From: Cymodocea nodosa
Lineage: Eukaryota; Streptophyta; Magnoliopsida; Alismatales; Cymodoceaceae
Reading direction: 5' to 3'
Length of the DNA: 64,000 nt
NCBI GenBank assembly: GCA_036874045.1
Contig: JAZBRI010000004.1
Coordinates: 6,572,001 to 6,636,000 of the forward strand
Both the position numbers and the translations under genes were made by a program. The notes beneath the pieces were generated by a model, which was given only the letters and a program-made list of their open reading frames with translations, was not told the origin of the DNA and did no database searches. Shown here in pieces: positions 59,901-64,000 of this stretch (within the stretch, counting starts at the first letter, position 1; the number at the start of each line of letters is the position of its first letter).

Positions 59901-61534
59901 TTTCCTGACTTAGTGCTGCCACCTCATCTATGGGAATCCCTGAGCTCAAAAGTACACTTAATTACTTTTTCTATTGATGAAGCCTATGAAATACTCAATT
60001 TGAGAATTTATAGCAATCAAAAGATAGCATTCTTGAAAATATTTAAACTTGGTACCCCACCCCATAATGAAGCCCTTTTTCCTTTCTATTCTACTTCGTC
60101 AAAACTCTTGACATATAACACCATCAAACCTAAGAATCATGCCTAAAATAGTTGCTGATATCAAGAGACATAATTGCAATCTTCATTTAACTCCTTCACA
60201 TCTTTATTCTAAGCAATATGGGACTAATCTGGAATTTTTCAATAAAAAATTATAGTTGTGTACATGTTTATTCGTATTTAACAATTGAATACAAAGTTAT
60301 TCTAGAATTTATTTAACAAAGAAAATTTTGAAAATAAAGCTATTGTAAAGAGAAATTAAAGGGGCTCAATTTTGAAAACTACTAGTTTGAAATTTATAAA
60401 ATTTTGAAGAAAAAATAGAAAATGATCACCAAAATTAAGAAGCATTCAAGAAAAGGAACAATTATGAAGCACAAATTCTTCTAAATAGACACCATACACT
60501 ATCAGACATGATACTACTAGTTGGGATCCTTTTCAGATACGCTTCCTTGAATGTCTACAGCATTTCTAGCAAAAAATAATTTGAATTAGCCAACTTCACA
60601 TAGTGGGATCAAGGCATTAATTATTTTATTGTTGCTTTAGAATGGAAAATGCACATTGCTTTGATGATTTTCAGTCCATAATCTGATTTGAGATTTACAA
60701 TAACCTTCTTTGTGAGAAACATCCCCAGCTTTGCTTAAGCTGCAAGAACTAGCAAGTAAAGATCCAACATTTACCATCCCCAAGGGTGGGGAAGCACCAA
60801 GAGGCATGCTCCCTGATGAATCCAGAGGGCATGTATGGGAAGGAATATCACCCACAGCTGGCTGACTTATATTTCTCAATGGAGTATTGCATGAGACATT
60901 ATCATTAGAGCCACATATGGCATTTGAATTTACTTTAGATACAACAGCACCAACTTACAACAATACTATGACATAACTCTTTCAATATTTTTAATGCATG
61001 TTGTGTACGTTATCTTGTCATTTATAAACTATGGGCCTTTTTCACTTGAACACATTATTTTAAAATATATAATTGTTTGTTTTTAAATATAAAATTTATT
61101 TAAACCCATATCCAAACTGAGTCATATTTTAAAGGTCAGAAAATTGCAGAATATCATAATTACGTATGCTTCCTAGGAACAAATAATTGAAATAGATGGA
61201 GTTTTTTAGAATAACATTCAATGTACATAAGAACGTTCAAGGATAATTTTATATTAAGAAGCACATCATGCACCAGTTCCAAATCAGGCAACCAACATAT
61301 GATAAACTTCAATAACATGGATAAGATAATTTGTCACTTAAAAGAGAGAGTTTATCACAAGGAATGAGAATTACCAGTGACTAATTCAGTTGTTAAAACC
61401 CTTCTACTTGAAATATCATCAATGACCGTTGGAACATAAATTCCTTCAGTCTTGGACAGTAGTTCTCGAAATCTCTTTTGATGTTCAGCTTCCAACTTGT
61501 AATCACACTCACGAGATAGTTCCTCTTTGGCTAC
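56945..61534 (-). CDS. COQ8/ADCK-type ABC1 atypical kinase, C-terminal four exons
   Basis: Exons 61375-61534, 59826-59939, 59284-59396 and 56945-57331 join in phase to the last ~256 residues; the N-terminal part lies beyond the window. The order matches plant COQ8-like ABC1 kinase (mitochondrial, needed for ubiquinone synthesis): [73 protein letters not shown] (the DFG metal-binding motif is intact), [76 protein letters not shown]. At the third junction several splice choices exist; GCAG|GT with acceptor ACAG|AT keeps frame and gives MQADPNW, where homologues have MQTDPNW. Introns are 1-2 kb; a copia fossil lies in the next intron or flank. Confidence 0.93.
57332..59283. other. ABC1 kinase intron, no clear element
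   Basis: AT-rich. A patch at 58800-59080 is less AT-rich and has a 65-residue plus-strand frame ([18 protein letters not shown]) without a recognised family. Nothing else stands out. Confidence 0.4.
60637..60955 (-). other. Coding-like orphan segment in an ABC1 kinase intron
   Basis: The minus strand is open for more than 100 residues, from about [19 protein letters not shown] through [20 protein letters not shown] to [18 protein letters not shown], in a region where other frames are closed and surrounding DNA is very AT-rich. Composition (Ser, Gly, Pro, Cys, Asn) is protein-like but no motif is recognised. It could be a captured piece of another gene, an L1 ORF1 piece, or an alternative exon. 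Confidence 0.35.
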
Positions 61535-62399
61535 CTGCAAGCATTAGCTTCATGTACTGTGAAAATAAATAAGATTTTCCTAATTTCAACTTCTTAGATC
61601 CATACACGGTTGCAACTAGGAGAATATGAAAGTAACAAGCAACTGGAATGAGACAGCATTCATGTCCTTCATTTTTTGAACAATAACACAACAACATGAT
61701 GGCATCATGGGGAAAAGAAACACAAACAAGGTTCCTATGAAAGAACCACAACAAGAAAACCACAAAGGATTGTTGAAGAACAGAATCATCAGCAGAGTTG
61801 AATGCCAGAGGTGGAATTGTTGAAAGTTGACTATATGGCTTGTGCAATGTCCAGACTTCCAACAACTTGGTGAACTTCCAATGATCAATCTCAGTGACTC
61901 AAAGGTATGATTGATTTTCTTTTCTTTTTTGAATAATAATTTTTTTATAATCAGTATTTTTCTTGAATATTCCATCGTTTGTTTAAAACAAGTGAATGAA
62001 CAATTAATGTTTCTCTAAATAATCAATTTCTTTTCAAATAATCAGTGTTAGTAATCATTTTTTGAATAATAAAGATTTTTCAAATAATCATGATTTTTTT
62101 GAAAAATCAGTAAGTGATTGTTAAGAAAAATCCTCTTTAATACATTTTGATGACATAAAACTTAATGATAAATGTGTAGTATGTATATATTTAAAGTTCT
62201 TGAAGGAATTAAGGAAATGCAAAGGAAAATCCAAGGAATCAATGAATAGCATCAAGATTAATAATGATAAAGAAGGAAGTTTGGTACTAGAATACCATTT
62301 TTTGAGATAATGTCTATTAGACATAGAATGACATACTGTTTTAGAGGGTAGACCTATAGTTGCTCACTAGAGCAGAAATGACCATATCATTTTTGCAAA
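61535..62399. other. Upstream intron/flank of the ABC1 kinase
   Basis: No kinase exon was recognised here. From ~61910 the sequence is rich in 'aataatcatt/ttttca' runs. Part of it may belong to the LTR of the copia fossil. Confidence 0.35.
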
Positions 62400-64000
62400 A
62401 TGGCATACCATTCTTACTTCGGGATTCTAGGGCTCATAACATTTGACATACCATTTTTTTATGAATATACTAGCCATCCTTCAAAAATTTAGGGCTTGAA
62501 ATAACTGGTATATTGATTTTCCGCATACCAATTGATCTTTAAAAAAGTTCAAATGATGATTAAATGGAATTATCTCTCTATCTATCATCACTAAACATAT
62601 GTACAGGTTATATACACATACACAAGTTAAACAGATATATAGACCTGAGTAAGTGGATCTCTCGATAGGATCTTTTAACACCCCCCATCAAGTTGGTGAA
62701 TACAAACTGAATAAACCCAGCTTGCTACAAAATTGTTGAAATACATTCACACCAAGACCCCTGATAAAAATATTTGTTAATCCATTCGAAGACCATGTGT
62801 AAGTTGTGCTAATGACTCCTCTTTCAATTATTTCTTGAATATAGTGACAAACAATTTCAATATGTTTCATCCATTTATGAAAAGTATCATTGCTAGCCAT
62901 ATAAATGATAATTTGATTGCCACAATGCATAATCATATATGGTAGCACATTAATTCCAACCTCTGCTAAAAAGGATTTCAATCAAACTAGTTCATTAGTT
63001 GTTCAAGACATAGATCTATATTTTACTTCTATGTTTGACTTTGAAACAATATTTTATTTCTTGCTCTACTATAAAACTAAGTTGTCTGCTATATATGTGC
63101 AATATCCTAAGTTGATTTTCTATCACCTTTCCTGCAAGACACCATTCAGTTCTTTCATAAATTGACTCAAGAGACCTACAGCAAACGAATGTCTAGTTTG
63201 GTGACAATTAGATAAATAAATTTCCTAATCAACCTTTTATATTGTCCAACATCTTTATATGGCTCAAAGGTGGTGTTCCAAAAGGGAGGATTTGCCTCTA
63301 TCGAAGTTTGTTTAGGCTTGCATCTCAAAAGGTTTGTTTCCTTCAACAAATCAAGAGTATGCTTCTTTTGAGAAAGGATCATCTTCTCTTTGCAATAAGT
63401 AAACTCAATACCTAAGAAGTAGCATAGTTTTCCTATATCTTTGATGATAAAATGATATGCAAGAAAGTATTTAGTTGCATAAATGTTAACAATATTATCT
63501 CCTATCAATAATATAACATCAACATACATAACAAATATGGTGTGTCCAAATAATCGTCTCCAAACAAAGAAAGTTGTCAACTGCACACTTCTTAAAACCA
63601 TGTGAGAGCATAACAAAACTAAGTTTGGCAAACAAGTCCAAAAACTCTATTTAAGTCCATAAATAGCCTTTTTTTAATCTACACACTTGAGTCTCCTCTT
63701 GAGCAACATAACCTAAAGTTTACTTAATGAACATCTCGTCCTGTAGGTCACCATAAAGAAAGGCATTACAAATATCCAATTAAGAGAAAGACTAGACCTT
63801 GAATATTGCTAAAGAAGATAAGACTCATATAAAGTTGAGGGGGGTAATAAGAGAAAAGATCTCAATATAGTCAACTTCATAAATCAGAGTAAAGTCACAA
63901 GCAACAAGACTTGTGTCGAGCAATAGTATCATTCGAATGATATTTGACAGTAAATACTCAACAACAATCGACTACAAAAGTATGAGGAGGTCAAGGAATA
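62400..64000 (-). mobile_element. Ty1/copia fossil, 3' part, cut by the window edge
   Basis: Minus strand. The reverse-transcriptase end is legible (FVMYVDVILLIGDN, DIGKLCYFLGIEF, ILSQKKHTLDLLKE) and RNase H follows (HKWMKHIEIVCHYIQEII, NIFIRGLG, CSKLGLFSLYSPT). A polypurine tract sits at ~62685-62690 and a 3' LTR seems to start TGTTAAAAGATCC at 62683; the LTR's outer end was not determined. The element continues beyond 64000. It is broken and looks fairly old. Confidence 0.75.

Overview
This window is nuclear DNA from a flowering plant. The evidence is intron-split genes with GT-AG splice sites, genes for plastid and mitochondrial proteins (protoporphyrinogen oxidase, ADP-glucose pyrophosphorylase, peroxiredoxin IIF), and a mixture of plant RTE and L1 LINEs, Ty3 and Ty1 elements and PIF/Harbinger DNA transposons. 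The SNF5/BSH protein reads closer to rice-type than to Arabidopsis-type sequence, so a monocot, probably not a grass (AT-rich, very long introns), is my best inference. This is not proven. No bacterial or organellar block, CRISPR array or tRNA/rRNA gene was recognised.

Layout. 866-2751 (+): C-terminal exons of a coiled-coil protein that starts before the window. 3065-4398 (-): an EFFECTOR OF TRANSCRIPTION-type GIY-YIG/zinc-repeat protein, divergent from 4605-7036 (+), mitochondrial peroxiredoxin IIF, with about 206 bp between the start codons. 7646-15062 (+): AGPase large subunit, 15 exons. 15622-18660 (-): plastid-type J-protein with a 4Fe-4S domain. 19925-26677 (-): BSH/SNF5 subunit of SWI/SNF. 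27356-50946 (-): chloroplast protoporphyrinogen oxidase, eight exons over 23.6 kb. 50947-56944: intergenic, filled mainly by a decayed Harbinger transposon with another DNA transposon inside it. 56945-61534 (-): last four exons of a COQ8-like ABC1 kinase whose 5' part lies beyond the window. 62400-64000 (-): edge of a Ty1/copia fossil.

The genes do not form a pathway cluster; they are ordinary housekeeping genes. Exons were joined by splice sites, reading phase and similarity to remembered plant homologues, and the joined lengths (208, 518, 258, 244, 552 aa) match the families. The accessory interest is in the introns. One RTE-clade LINE family left at least nine pieces in five genes or gene flanks. 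An L1 LINE, a chromovirus fossil and a second L1 sit together in a 13.6-kb PPOX intron. A Harbinger deletion derivative with a TTA target duplication sits in AGPase intron 4, and a relative of it, split by a 1.65-kb TIR element, lies upstream of PPOX. I found no clearly undescribed biological system; the best leads are the nested DNA transposon, the CAG-repeat splice acceptor of AGPase, the 46-bp tandem duplication upstream of AGPase, and the very short divergent ET/PRXIIF intergenic region.
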